This document shows positions 1-8,067 of a stretch of DNA of 64,000 bases, one piece after another; the stretch's first letter is position 1, and every line of letters starts with the position of its first letter. Source of the stretch: Mangrovimicrobium sediminis (GTDB lineage: Bacteria; Pseudomonadota; Gammaproteobacteria; Pseudomonadales; Halieaceae). The translations under genes were made by a program, and so were the position numbers. The notes under the pieces were generated by a model, which ran no database searches, was not told where the DNA came from, and saw only the letters and a list, made by a program, of their open reading frames with translations. The stretch is taken from the NCBI RefSeq assembly GCF_004745945.1, contig NZ_SRLE01000005.1, forward strand, positions 310,001-374,000, in the 5' to 3' direction.

Positions 1-1814
1 GGTACCAGGCGCCCACTGAGGTGCTGGATGAATCCAAGCCGCCGTTCTACCGCTGGTATCCCGACGGGGTCACCAACGCCTGCTATAACGCGCTGGATAT
101 CCACGTGGACGAGGGCCGCGGCGAGCAGCTCGCGCTGATCTACGACAGCCCGGTCACCGGCGCCAAGCGCCAGTACACTTTCAATGAACTGCGAGACGAG
201 GTGGCCCGCTTTGCCGGCGTCCTCGCCGGACTGGGTGTGCTCAAGGGCGACCGCGTCATCGTCTACATGCCGATGGTGCCCGAGGCGCTCATCGCCATGC
301 TCGCCTGCGCGCGTATCGGCGCCGTGCACTCCGTGGTATTCGGCGGTTTTGCCGCGCACGAACTCGCGGTGCGTATCGACGACGCCGCGCCGCGGGTGAT
401 CGTATCCGCCAGCTGTGGTGTTGAGCCTTCCCACGTGGTGCGCTACAAACCCCTGCTGGATGAGGCCCTGGACCTCGCCCACCGCAAGCCCGAGCACTGC
501 GTCATCCTGCAGCGGCCGATGGAACCGGCCAGCATGCACGCCGGTCGCGACCTGGACTGGGAGACCGAAATCGCCTCCGCCGTGGCGGTGGATTGCGTGC
601 CGGTGAACGCCAACGACCCGCTGTATATCCTGTATACCTCGGGCACCACCGGCCAGCCCAAGGGCGTCGTGCGCGATACCGGCGGCAGTATCGTCGCGCT
701 CAAGTGGAGCATGCGCCATGTGTACGACATGCATCCCGGTGAGGTCTACTGGGCCGCCTCTGACGTCGGCTGGGTGGTGGGACACTCCTACATCGTCTAC
801 GGCCCGCTGTTCAACGGCAACACCACGCTGATCTACGAGGGCAAACCGGTCGGTACACCCGACCCCGGTTCGTTCTGGCGGGTGATCTCGGACTACTCGG
901 TGAAGGTGCTGTTTACCGCGCCGACGGCGTTTCGCGCCATTCGCAAGGAGGACCCCACCGGCTCGCATATCGAGCGCTACGACCTGTCCTCGCTGAAGGC
1001 GCTGTTCCTGGCTGGCGAGCGCTGCGACCCGAACACGCTGGAGTGGGCGCAGGACAAACTCGGCGTGCCGGTCATCGACCACTGGTGGCAGACCGAGACC
1101 GGCTGGTCGATCTGCGCCAATTGCCTGGGCGACGAACTCCTGCCCATCGTGCCCGGTTCCCCGGCGCGGGCGGTACCCGGCTACGACGTGCGCGTGCTCG
1201 ACGAGCAGGGTGAGGAGGTGCCGGCGGGCACTATCGGCGCGCTGGTGGTGAAATGCCCGCTGCCGCCGGGCACGTTCATCAACCTGTGGAAGGCGCCGGA
1301 ACGTTTCGAGAAAGCCTATTTCAGCCACTTCCCCGGCTACTACGAGACCGGCGACGCGGGCTATATCGACGACAACGGCTATATCTTCGTCATGGCGCGC
1401 ACCGACGACGTGATCAACGTGGCGGGTCATCGCCTGTCCACCGGTGCAATGGAAGAAGTGCTGGCGGAGCACCCGGACGTGGCCGAGTGCGCGGTGATCG
1501 GCGTCGCCGACGCCCTGAAAGGGCAATTGCCGCTGGGCCTGCTGGTGCTGAACGCGGGGGTCGATCGCTCCGCGGAGCAGATCGCGAAGGAGAGCATCCA
1601 GTACGTGCGCGACCAGATTGGTCCGGTAGCGGCGTTCAAGCTCTGCGCCGTGGTCAATCGCCTGCCCAAGACCCGCTCGGGCAAGATCCTGCGCGGCACC
1701 ATGCGCAGCATCGCCGATGGCGAGACCTGGAAGATGCCTGCCACCATCGATGACCCGGCGACCCTCGACGAGATCGCCGAGGTGCTCAAGGGGCTGGGGT
1801 ATCCGCCTCAGTGA
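1..1814 (+). CDS. prpE: Propionate--CoA ligase (short-chain acyl-CoA synthetase), 5'-truncated by window edge
   Basis: The reading frame is open from the first bases of the window, so the N-terminus lies outside; the GTG at 21 is only the first in-window start-like codon. The product is an ANL-superfamily AMP-forming acyl-CoA synthetase that activates propionate or another short-chain acid with ATP and CoA. Visible motifs are the P-loop YTSGTTGQPKG, the WWQTETGW core typical of acetyl/propionyl-CoA synthetases, YETGDAG, and the C-terminal catalytic-lysine motif PKTRSGKILRG. The phrase VRDTGG after the P-loop favours the propionyl (PrpE/ACSS3-like) branch over Acs. About 30-40 residues should be missing compared with full-length family members. 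The 3' end overlaps the convergent amrA by 29 bp. Confidence 0.9.
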   Translation, partial: YQAPTEVLDESKPPFYRWYPDGVTNACYNALDIHVDEGRGEQLALIYDSPVTGAKRQYTFNELRDEVARFAGVLAGLGVLKGDRVIVYMPMVPEALIAMLACARIGAVHSVVFGGFAAHELAVRIDDAAPRVIVSASCGVEPSHVVRYKPLLDEALDLAHRKPEHCVILQRPMEPASMHAGRDLDWETEIASAVAVDCVPVNANDPLYILYTSGTTGQPKGVVRDTGGSIVALKWSMRHVYDMHPGEVYWAASDVGWVVGHSYIVYGPLFNGNTTLIYEGKPVGTPDPGSFWRVISDYSVKVLFTAPTAFRAIRKEDPTGSHIERYDLSSLKALFLAGERCDPNTLEWAQDKLGVPVIDHWWQTETGWSICANCLGDELLPIVPGSPARAVPGYDVRVLDEQGEEVPAGTIGALVVKCPLPPGTFINLWKAPERFEKAYFSHFPGYYETGDAGYIDDNGYIFVMARTDDVINVAGHRLSTGAMEEVLAEHPDVAECAVIGVADALKGQLPLGLLVLNAGVDRSAEQIAKESIQYVRDQIGPVAAFKLCAVVNRLPKTRSGKILRGTMRSIADGETWKMPATIDDPATLDEIAEVLKGLGYPPQ

Positions 1815-2373
1815 AACTGTCGCTGCGGTAGCGCGAGAAGCGCAACCGCGGCGACCAGTAATCCTCCGGCAGGCCCGCCTTTTGCAGCAGCCTGCCGAGG
1901 AAGTCCTCCGCCACCGGCAGTTGCTCCCAGACCTGGGGCAGGAAGGTGGCGCGGTGGCGACCTTCCTCAATCACCAGGCCGTCGACCCCCGGCTCCAGCT
2001 GCCGCAGCAGGTCCGCGCGGCTGGCCACCGTCATGGGCCGCGGCGGCTGCAGCAGTGAAACGCCGATCTCTAGCGCGGGCAGCTCTGCGCTGCTCACGGC
2101 GGGAAAGCGCGGGTCGCGGCAGGCCGCCGCCACCGCGTACTCACACAGCGCCTCGCCCAGGCTTCCCGCATTCTCGATGATGCCGATACAGCCGCGCAGC
2201 GCGCCGTTTTTCTCCAGGGTAACGAACAGGCCGCTGGTCTGCAGTGACTGCAGTTCAGCCGGTACCGATGGGGGTGGTGCGCCCGCAAGGTGGGCGGTGA
2301 TCGCCGCGCGGGCCAGCTGCAATGCCGCGCGGCGCTGTACTGCGGAAAGCTCAGTGCAGGCTGAATGCGCCAT
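1786..2373 (-). CDS. amrA: AmmeMemoRadiSam system protein A (AMMECR1-domain protein)
   Basis: A 195-residue AMMECR1-family protein. The signature LRGCIG is present, followed by a conserved run containing DPRFPAVSSAEL and a second block with FLPQVWEQLP. The family has no established biochemical activity. I chose the ATG at 2373 (MAHSACTEL) because the longer upstream frame is low-complexity and only shadows amrB. The gene overlaps the 3' end of amrB by 23 bp, so the two are probably co-transcribed and coupled. The divergent neighbour is the radical SAM partner amrS, so all three members of the named AmmeMemoRadiSam set occur here. The 3' end runs 29 bp into the convergent acyl-CoA ligase gene. 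Confidence 0.88.
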   Translation of the reverse strand: MAHSACTELSAVQRRAALQLARAAITAHLAGAPPPSVPAELQSLQTSGLFVTLEKNGALRGCIGIIENAGSLGEALCEYAVAAACRDPRFPAVSSAELPALEIGVSLLQPPRPMTVASRADLLRQLEPGVDGLVIEEGRHRATFLPQVWEQLPVAEDFLGRLLQKAGLPEDYWSPRLRFSRYRSDSFTEADTPAP

Positions 2374-3133
2374 AGCCGACCACGCGGTTGCGGTCGCCCG
2401 CCGTGTCGCCGGAGTTGCAGTAGCCCAGCCATTCGCGCGCCAGCCGGCTGCCGTGCTCGCTGCACAGCAGGCCGTTGATGGGGCCGGCGCCACAGGCGTC
2501 CTTGCCGTCCAGGTTGGTCTCGCCGGCGAGGATTTTGCGGCAGGATTCCAGGTCGTGATGGCGCGCGCTGTCGTAGTCCTCGAAATGCGACAGGTCCGAG
2601 CTGATCACGATCAGTGTTTCATCGCCGCCCCACAGCGCGTCGATCACCGCACCCACCCGCTGCGGCGCGCACTCGCCGACCAGCAGGGGAACCAGCGCGA
2701 ACTGCGGCAGCGCCACCTGCAGGAACGGCAGTTGAACCTCGATACAGTGCTCCAGCGCGTGCGCCTCGTCGCTTACCGTCACCTGCGGCTGGCCCAGCGC
2801 CAACTCGATGCCCTGCTCATCCAGCGGCACTTCCCCCAGTGGGGTACGGAAGGCCGTGGTGGAGGGCGCGGCGATGCCGCGGACGTAGGCGCGATGCGCG
2901 GGACCGAGAACCACCACGCGGCGGATGCGCTCGGCCACTGGCAGCAACAGGCGGTAGGCGCGGGCGGCCAGCGGGCCAGAATAGATGTGCCCGGCGTGGG
3001 GCACGATCAGCGCCTTGGGACTGCTGTGCTCGCCGCTGGCGGCGACCTTCAGCATATGGGCGATGTATTCGCGCAGGACTGCGGCGTTATCCTGGTAGAA
3101 ACTGCCGGCAACGGCGGCGGGTCTGGTGGGCAT
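2351..3133 (-). CDS. amrB: AmmeMemoRadiSam system protein B (MEMO1 family)
   Basis: A 260-residue MEMO1-like protein related to class III extradiol-dioxygenase folds. It starts at the ATG at 3133 with MPTRPAAVAGSFY, the usual family N-terminus. The residues equivalent to the metal-binding set of human MEMO1 (H49, H81, C244) can be seen: H46 in VPHAGHIYSG, H80 in LGPAH and C214 in DACGAGPING. Retention of this triad suggests a metal- or redox-active protein, but its reaction is unknown. It is the first gene of a two-gene minus-strand unit with amrA and is divergent from amrS, with 77 bp between the start codons. Confidence 0.9.
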   Translation of the reverse strand: MPTRPAAVAGSFYQDNAAVLREYIAHMLKVAASGEHSSPKALIVPHAGHIYSGPLAARAYRLLLPVAERIRRVVVLGPAHRAYVRGIAAPSTTAFRTPLGEVPLDEQGIELALGQPQVTVSDEAHALEHCIEVQLPFLQVALPQFALVPLLVGECAPQRVGAVIDALWGGDETLIVISSDLSHFEDYDSARHHDLESCRKILAGETNLDGKDACGAGPINGLLCSEHGSRLAREWLGYCNSGDTAGDRNRVVGYGAFSLH

Positions 3134-3210
3134 GTCTGAGACCTCACGTGGTCGAACTGATTGGCTACCGCATACTTGAAATATGGACCGAATTACCCAA
3201 TTTACAAGCC

Positions 3211-4287
3211 ATGAATGACTCCATCGTGACAACCCGCTACTGGCACCGGCTCGAGGATGGCCGCCTGCAGTGCGACCTCTGCCCCCGGCACTGCCACTTG
3301 CAGGAGGGACAGCGCGGTCTTTGCTACGTGCGCCAGCGCCTGGACGATGAAATCAAGCTGGTCAGCTATGGCCGCTCCAGCGGCTTTTGCATCGATCCTA
3401 TCGAGAAAAAACCGCTGAATCATTTCCTGCCCGGCAGCAGCGTGCTGTCCTTCGGTACCGCCGGTTGCAACCTTGCCTGCAAGTTCTGCCAGAACTGGGA
3501 CATGAGCAAGTCGCGCGAGATGGACACCCTCGCCGACGCCGCGTCGCCGGAGCAGCTTGCCCTCACCGCTGTGCAAATGAATTGCGCGAGTATTGCGTTC
3601 ACCTATAACGATCCCGTGATTTTCCTCGAGTACGCACTGGACGTGGCCGCTGCCTGCCGCGAGCAGGGCGTGCGCAGCGTCGCCGTCACGGCGGGCTATA
3701 TTGACCCTGAACCGCGCGCGGAGTTCTTCGCCGGCGTGGATGCCGCCAACGTCGACCTCAAGGCCTTTACCGACAGCTTCTACTACAAGCTGTGTGGCGC
3801 CCACCTGCAACCGGTGCTGGAGACCCTCGAGTACATCCGCCACGAGACCGATACCTGGCTGGAACTGACCACCTTGCTGATTCCGGGGGAGAACGACTCC
3901 GAGGCTGAGTTGCAGGCGATGACCCAGTGGGTGGTCGAACACCTCGGTCCGGATGTGCCGATGCACTTCACCGCCTTCCATCCGGACTGGAAAATGCTGG
4001 AGCATCGCGCCACCCCGCGTGAGACCCTGGCCAGGGCGCGGCGCATCGCCATGGCCAACGGCGTGAACTACGCCTACACCGGCAACGTGCGCGATGCGCA
4101 CGGCGGCAGTACCTGGTGTCCCGGCTGTGGCGACCGCCTGATCGAGCGCGACGGCTACCGGATAGGGGAGTGGGGCCTGGACGCGGCGGGTGCCTGCCGC
4201 ACCTGCCGGACGCCGCTGCCCGGGCGCTTCGATGCGGCGCCGGGTTCGGCGCCCCTGTGGCCGCAGCGCGTGCGTATCTGCAGTTGA
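3211..4287 (+). CDS. amrS: AmmeMemoRadiSam system radical SAM enzyme
   Basis: A 358-residue radical SAM protein. The [4Fe-4S]/SAM motif is CNLACKFC (C86, C90, C93). Extra cysteines flank the core: C21, C24, C28 and C38 near the N-terminus (CDLCPRHC and GLC), and a C-terminal CPGC...CRTC set that resembles a zinc ribbon. This layout fits the AmrS/PflA-like branch. I chose the ATG at 3211 (MNDSIVTTRYW); the much longer upstream frame is antisense to amrB and not credible. The substrate is unknown. Family context suggests it works with the AMMECR1 and MEMO proteins encoded divergently at 1786-3133. Confidence 0.92.
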   Translation: MNDSIVTTRYWHRLEDGRLQCDLCPRHCHLQEGQRGLCYVRQRLDDEIKLVSYGRSSGFCIDPIEKKPLNHFLPGSSVLSFGTAGCNLACKFCQNWDMSKSREMDTLADAASPEQLALTAVQMNCASIAFTYNDPVIFLEYALDVAAACREQGVRSVAVTAGYIDPEPRAEFFAGVDAANVDLKAFTDSFYYKLCGAHLQPVLETLEYIRHETDTWLELTTLLIPGENDSEAELQAMTQWVVEHLGPDVPMHFTAFHPDWKMLEHRATPRETLARARRIAMANGVNYAYTGNVRDAHGGSTWCPGCGDRLIERDGYRIGEWGLDAAGACRTCRTPLPGRFDAAPGSAPLWPQRVRICS

Positions 4288-4311
4288 CGCTGTCTCGGTA
4301 GCTGAGCCGCC

Positions 4312-4343
4312 CTTTGTAGTTGACCCTCTCTTTGTAGTTGACC
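4312..4343. repeat. Two direct copies of a 14-bp sequence
   Basis: The sequence CTTTGTAGTTGACC occurs at 4312-4325 and again at 4330-4343, giving an 18-bp period. It sits in the short gap between amrS and the phospholipase-D-like lipoprotein gene. A weaker relative (CAGTTGAC) lies just upstream over the amrS stop codon. Each copy ends in TTGACC, which resembles a sigma-70 -35 hexamer, so it may be promoter-associated, but no convincing -10 element is placed for it. Confidence 0.6.
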
Positions 4344-4353
4344 GCGGCGGCCG

Positions 4354-5922
4354 GTGCGGCCTATGTTCAGTCGCATGCAGGTCATCCGCTTTGCACGACG
4401 CTCTCCTCGCAACCGACGCGCCGCCCGCGTCTGGCCGTTGCTCCTGCTGGTTTGCCTCGCCGGCTGCGCCAGCGCGCCGCAGCCCCTGGAACTGCCCGCC
4501 GAGTACGCCCTGCCCACTTCCTCGTCTGTCTTCTGGCGTCACGTCGACAGCGCCAACCGGGACGACTGGTTCCACCTGCTGAATACCCCCGGCGAGGCAC
4601 TCGCCTGGCGCCTGCGCATGATCGACAGCGCCCACGACAGCATCGACATGGAAACCTTCCTGTGGAAGCTGGATGCCGGCGGCATGCGCGTGCTGGCCCA
4701 TCTGCTCGCCGCCGCGGACCGCGGCGTGCGCGTGCGCATCCTGCTCGATGACGCCTTCACCCAGGACAATGAACTGGCCCTGGAGGAGATCGACCAGCAT
4801 CCGAACGTCGCCGTGCGCATTTACAACCCCTACAACTACCGTGTCCGCAGCGTCGCCGGCCGCGCGGTGTTCAACCTCGCGGACTTCCAGCGCGTCAATC
4901 ACCGCCTGCATAACAAGAGCCTGTCTGTGGACGGCTGGGCGGTGAGCGTGGGTGGGCGCAATCTTGCCAGCGAGTATTTCGGCCTCAGCGAAGCCTACAA
5001 TTTTCGCGATATGGAAGTGCTGACGCTGGGCGCCAGCGTGCTCGCTGTGGAGCGCCACTTCGACAAGTTCTGGAACAGCGGCTGGGCGGTACCCGTCGCC
5101 CGCCTGGCCTCGGCACCGCTGGCTGCGGATGGCCTCGAGCAGCTGCGCAATGCTATCCGCGACGCCCTCGGCGAGACGGTGGTGCATAGTGACGCCGAAC
5201 TCGAGGCCGCCTGGAAGGCACTGGCCGGCCAGGCCGTGCACGGCAGCGCACTGTTCGTCTCCGACGACCCCGCCCGCGAAGACCCCGCCGCGGACAGCGA
5301 CGAACCCGGCCAGCTCGCGCGCTACCTGATGTCCGAGATCGGCGGCAGCCGCGAGGAAGTGACCCTGGTGACCGCCTACCTCGTACCCACGCCGGAGCTA
5401 CTGGAAACCCTGCGGGAGCTGCTGCAGCGCGGGGTACGGGTGCGCATCCTCACCAATTCCCTGAGCTCCAACAACCACCTGTCCGCCCACGCCGCCTACC
5501 AGCATTACGTGCGCGGCCTGCTCGAAGCCGGGGTGGAACTCTACGAGCTGCGCGCCGATGCGCAGGATCGCAACCTGTACATGCAGGACCCGGTGGAGGG
5601 CAAGGTACTCGGCTTGCACGCCAAGTTCATGCTGCTCGACGACGACCGGGTGTTTATCGGCAGCAGCAACCTCGACCCGCGATCGCTGAAGCTCAATACG
5701 GAACTCGGGCTGATGATCGACAGCGCCGCCCTCAACGGGAAACTGCGCGATGCCATCGCCGTGGACTTCCTGCCGCGCAACAGCTGGTCCGTGCAATTGC
5801 GCGAGGACGGCCTGGCCTGGGTGGCGGGGGAGACGGTACTGCGCGAGCCGCCATCGGCCACGCTGTTCCAGCGCCTGGAGGACTGGTTTATCGGCCTGCT
5901 GCCGATCGATGAGCAGATGTAA
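4354..5922 (+). CDS. Phospholipase D family lipoprotein (cardiolipin-synthase-like)
   Basis: A protein of up to 522 residues with two HKD motifs of the phospholipase D superfamily: HNKSLSVDG in the first half, followed by GGRNLASEYF, and HAKFMLLDDDRVFIGSSN in the second. Both active-site halves therefore look intact. The N-terminus has a basic stretch, a hydrophobic core (WPLLLLVCLAGC) and a lipobox, so it is probably an envelope lipoprotein. The start is uncertain: GTG 4354, ATG 4363 or ATG 4375 all keep the signal peptide, and none has a strong ribosome-binding site. It probably transfers or hydrolyses phosphatidyl groups; the exact substrate cannot be told from sequence. Confidence 0.85.
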   Translation: MRPMFSRMQVIRFARRSPRNRRAARVWPLLLLVCLAGCASAPQPLELPAEYALPTSSSVFWRHVDSANRDDWFHLLNTPGEALAWRLRMIDSAHDSIDMETFLWKLDAGGMRVLAHLLAAADRGVRVRILLDDAFTQDNELALEEIDQHPNVAVRIYNPYNYRVRSVAGRAVFNLADFQRVNHRLHNKSLSVDGWAVSVGGRNLASEYFGLSEAYNFRDMEVLTLGASVLAVERHFDKFWNSGWAVPVARLASAPLAADGLEQLRNAIRDALGETVVHSDAELEAAWKALAGQAVHGSALFVSDDPAREDPAADSDEPGQLARYLMSEIGGSREEVTLVTAYLVPTPELLETLRELLQRGVRVRILTNSLSSNNHLSAHAAYQHYVRGLLEAGVELYELRADAQDRNLYMQDPVEGKVLGLHAKFMLLDDDRVFIGSSNLDPRSLKLNTELGLMIDSAALNGKLRDAIAVDFLPRNSWSVQLREDGLAWVAGETVLREPPSATLFQRLEDWFIGLLPIDEQM

Positions 5923-5956
5923 CCGGGGTGGGTTGCGCGGGGCGCTGTTGGAAACG

Positions 5957-5989
5957 CCGCTCCCGGGGGCCGGGAGCGGGCAGTGCTTT
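5957..5989 (+). terminator. GC-rich hairpin after the PLD-like gene
   Basis: A perfect 10-bp stem (CCGCTCCCGG at 5957-5966, CCGGGAGCGG at 5970-5979) with a 3-nt loop lies between two convergent genes. It is followed by GCAGTGCTTTCCTT, a weak T-rich tail, so it is a plausible but not strong intrinsic terminator. Confidence 0.5.
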
Positions 5990-6025
5990 CCTTAGGTGGT
6001 CTGGCCTGGTGTGGTTCGCCAGCGC

Positions 6026-6613
6026 CTAGCCGAAGCGGCGCCGGGAGATAAAGCCACCGACCAGCAGCATCAGTGCGGCGAGCGCGCCGAGGGCCGCCTG
6101 CGGCAATACCGGAACCGGCTCGACCTCGGCGGCGACCAGTACCGGGGCGCTGCTGCAGTCACCCGGGTTGAAGGTCAGGCTGAACGCTGCCGGTTGCGGG
6201 CGTGCGGCGATATCGTCGTACTGCGACTGGAAATTGCTGCCAAAGGGCGGGGACGGTGCTACCGAATCGAAGATCTCGATGGTGATGTTCTTGTTCGGCA
6301 CGATCTCGTTGATGCCAGCGGTGTTGCCCAGAGAAGTGTCGCGAGTGGACGTCTCGCCGGGATCACTCCCGGTCCAGTCGCTCGCCAGGGGTAGCCCATC
6401 TTCGTCAGTTGCGAGCATGGTAACAAGGTCATAACTCAGCGGCGCATCAACCGTGTCATTGGTCCACGAGGTCTGGATGTTGTAGGACGAAGTGTTGCAG
6501 TCACCAGTGAGCGTTAACGGTGTAAATGTGATGTCGAATGAATTCGCAGCCTGTGTGGATGCGCAGGCCATTCCGAGTGCAACAGCCAGTGCGGCGCGTG
6601 AGAAAGTCCCCAT
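6026..6613 (-). CDS. Secreted protein with C-terminal sorting-signal-like tail (IPTL/PEP-CTERM type)
   Basis: A 195-residue protein with an N-terminal signal peptide (MGTFSRAALAVALGMACAST) and a C-terminus made of VPVLPQ, a hydrophobic helix and the basic end SRRRFG. That tripartite ending resembles the IPTL/VPTL and PEP-CTERM classes processed by exosortase-like enzymes. The middle is Ser/Thr/Asn/Asp-rich with few cysteines and has no recognised domain. The ATG at 6613 is chosen because it begins the signal peptide and is preceded by AGGGGAT; upstream frame residues are not signal-like. It is divergent from the porin gene. No exosortase gene is in this window, so the sorting route is inferred. 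Confidence 0.75.
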   Translation of the reverse strand: MGTFSRAALAVALGMACASTQAANSFDITFTPLTLTGDCNTSSYNIQTSWTNDTVDAPLSYDLVTMLATDEDGLPLASDWTGSDPGETSTRDTSLGNTAGINEIVPNKNITIEIFDSVAPSPPFGSNFQSQYDDIAARPQPAAFSLTFNPGDCSSAPVLVAAEVEPVPVLPQAALGALAALMLLVGGFISRRRFG

Positions 6614-6644
6614 GGTGCCTATCCCCTGTGAATTTTTGCTGCAA

Positions 6645-6672
6645 ATAATACAGTCTAGTTTTCTTTTGTAAA
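6645..6672 (-). promoter_or_regulatory. Sigma-70-like promoter for the secreted CTERM-type protein
   Basis: Read on the minus strand, TTTACA is followed by a 16-bp spacer and TATTAT, about 32 nt upstream of the ATG at 6613. The region is clearly AT-richer than the surrounding sequence. Confidence 0.6.
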
Positions 6673-6757
6673 GTGGGAACTGCACTGAAACGCAGGCAGC
6701 GAACGGTCTGCAAGAGGTTCTGCGGCTGGCCCGCTTTGCCGCTGGCAACAGCCTCCC

Positions 6758-6795
6758 TGCGTCAAATGACGTAACCCCCTGCGTCGCCTGACGCA
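6758..6795. promoter_or_regulatory. Tandem pair of 16-bp palindromes (putative operators)
   Basis: TGCGTCAAATGACGTA (6758-6773) and TGCGTCGCCTGACGCA (6780-6795) are near-perfect palindromes sharing the consensus TGCGTCA-N2-TGACGCA. They are exactly 22 bp apart, two helical turns. They lie in the intergenic region between the CTERM-type gene and the porin gene that heads the urea island, where a dimeric repressor or activator would be expected to bind. The cognate regulator is not identified. Confidence 0.65.
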
Positions 6796-6907
6796 TGGTG
6801 GCACTTACCCACCCCCGCCATTATCCCTTCACCGGTTCTCAGATGACTGGAGCGTGTCGGGCGATTACGCCCGCCGCGGCAACTCAATGATCAGGTGGGG
6901 GGTTTAC

Positions 6908-8038
6908 ATGAAGAAAACCGTATTCAAGGCGGCAGGCGCGGCGCTGATGACCGCGGCGTCGCTGCCGGCCCTGGCGGGGGCCAAAATCGAGATTGGCGAC
7001 GAGTCCTGGGTGAGCGTGGGCGCGGGCCTGCGCACCGCTTTCACCGCGGTGGAGGACGGCGCACCCAGCGGCGACGACTGGAGCACCGACTTCGATGTAC
7101 AGAGCATTCGCCTGTACTTCACCGGGCAGATCACCGACAAGATCGGGATCACCTTCAACACGGAAGAAATATACGGCGACGGCCCAGTGGATACCCTGGA
7201 CGTGATCGCCCGTTTCGAGTTCAGCAAGGCCTTCAACGTGTGGATGGGCCGTATGCTCACCCCCGCCGACCGCATCGAGATGAACGGCCCGTACTATGGC
7301 GTGAGCTGGAACCAGTACACCCAGCCCCTGTATCCCTCCGACCAGGACGGCACCGCAGGCACCTACGGCCGCGACGACGGCCTCACCGTATGGGGCAGCC
7401 TGGGCAAGTTCCAGTACGCGGTGGGCGCCTTCGAGGGCGTTGACGGCAAGAGCAACCAGGAGGACAACCTGCTGTACGCCGCGCGCGTCGCTTTCCACCT
7501 GCTGGCCATGGAGAACAGCCCGGCCTACTACACCAGCAGCACCTACTTCGGTTCGCTGGGCAACATCCTCACCTTCGCCGCGTCTGCGCAGACCCAGGAC
7601 GGCGGCACCGGCAGCGAACTCGAGTCCGGTGATTTCACCGGCTTCACCCTGGAAGTGTTCTCCGAGACCGCCTTCGGTGGTGGCGCGGTGCTCAACATCG
7701 AGGCCGAGTACAAGGAATTCGAAGCCGACTACTCCATCGGTTCACCGGCCGCCGGCGACTGCTTCTGCCTGTTCGACGGCGAGTCCTGGTTCGGCACCGC
7801 CGCCTTCCTGCTGCCCGGCAAGATCGGTCCCGGCCAGTTGCAGCCCTACCTGCGCTATGTCGAGAACTCGCCCTCGGACGGCGACGACTCCGACCTCACC
7901 GAGATCGGCCTGAACTACTGGATATCCGGCTACAACGCGCGGGTGAACGTCAACTACGGCAGCGGCGACGCCAACATCAGCGGCTACAAGGGCGCGGATG
8001 TGGACGCCTTCTCCGTCGGTGTACAGCTGCAGATCTGA
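6908..8038 (+). CDS. Outer-membrane porin of the urea-uptake island
   Basis: A 376-residue protein with a signal peptide (MKKTVFKAAGAALMTAASLP...) and alternating amphipathic strands ending in VDAFSVGVQLQI, typical of a beta-barrel whose last residues follow the BAM-recognition pattern. The ATG at 6908 follows a G-rich ribosome-binding stretch and begins a clean signal sequence; the upstream in-frame extension is not signal-like. It is the first gene of the plus-strand urea island, 29 bp before urtA, so I infer that it admits urea or short amides across the outer membrane. A CxC pair (GDCFCLFDG) in a likely loop is unusual for a general porin. Substrate assignment rests on context only. Confidence 0.8.
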   Translation: MKKTVFKAAGAALMTAASLPALAGAKIEIGDESWVSVGAGLRTAFTAVEDGAPSGDDWSTDFDVQSIRLYFTGQITDKIGITFNTEEIYGDGPVDTLDVIARFEFSKAFNVWMGRMLTPADRIEMNGPYYGVSWNQYTQPLYPSDQDGTAGTYGRDDGLTVWGSLGKFQYAVGAFEGVDGKSNQEDNLLYAARVAFHLLAMENSPAYYTSSTYFGSLGNILTFAASAQTQDGGTGSELESGDFTGFTLEVFSETAFGGGAVLNIEAEYKEFEADYSIGSPAAGDCFCLFDGESWFGTAAFLLPGKIGPGQLQPYLRYVENSPSDGDDSDLTEIGLNYWISGYNARVNVNYGSGDANISGYKGADVDAFSVGVQLQI

Positions 8039-8067
8039 TCGCCCAACAGAACAAGAGGAAACGAGAT

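Noticed and set aside
2374-2493. Longer start for amrA
   Set aside because: The extra 40 codons are low-complexity Ala/Thr-rich sequence inside amrB; the family sequence starts near 2373.
3202-5241. Long minus-strand ORF opposite amrS and the PLD-like gene
   Set aside because: It is a GC-driven open frame antisense to two genes with clear catalytic motifs; its residue composition (Ala/Gly/Arg/His-rich) shows no domain.
6721-6830. Sigma-54 promoter before the urea island
   Set aside because: TGGC and TGGCAC words occur, but none has GC at the required 10-bp distance after GG.
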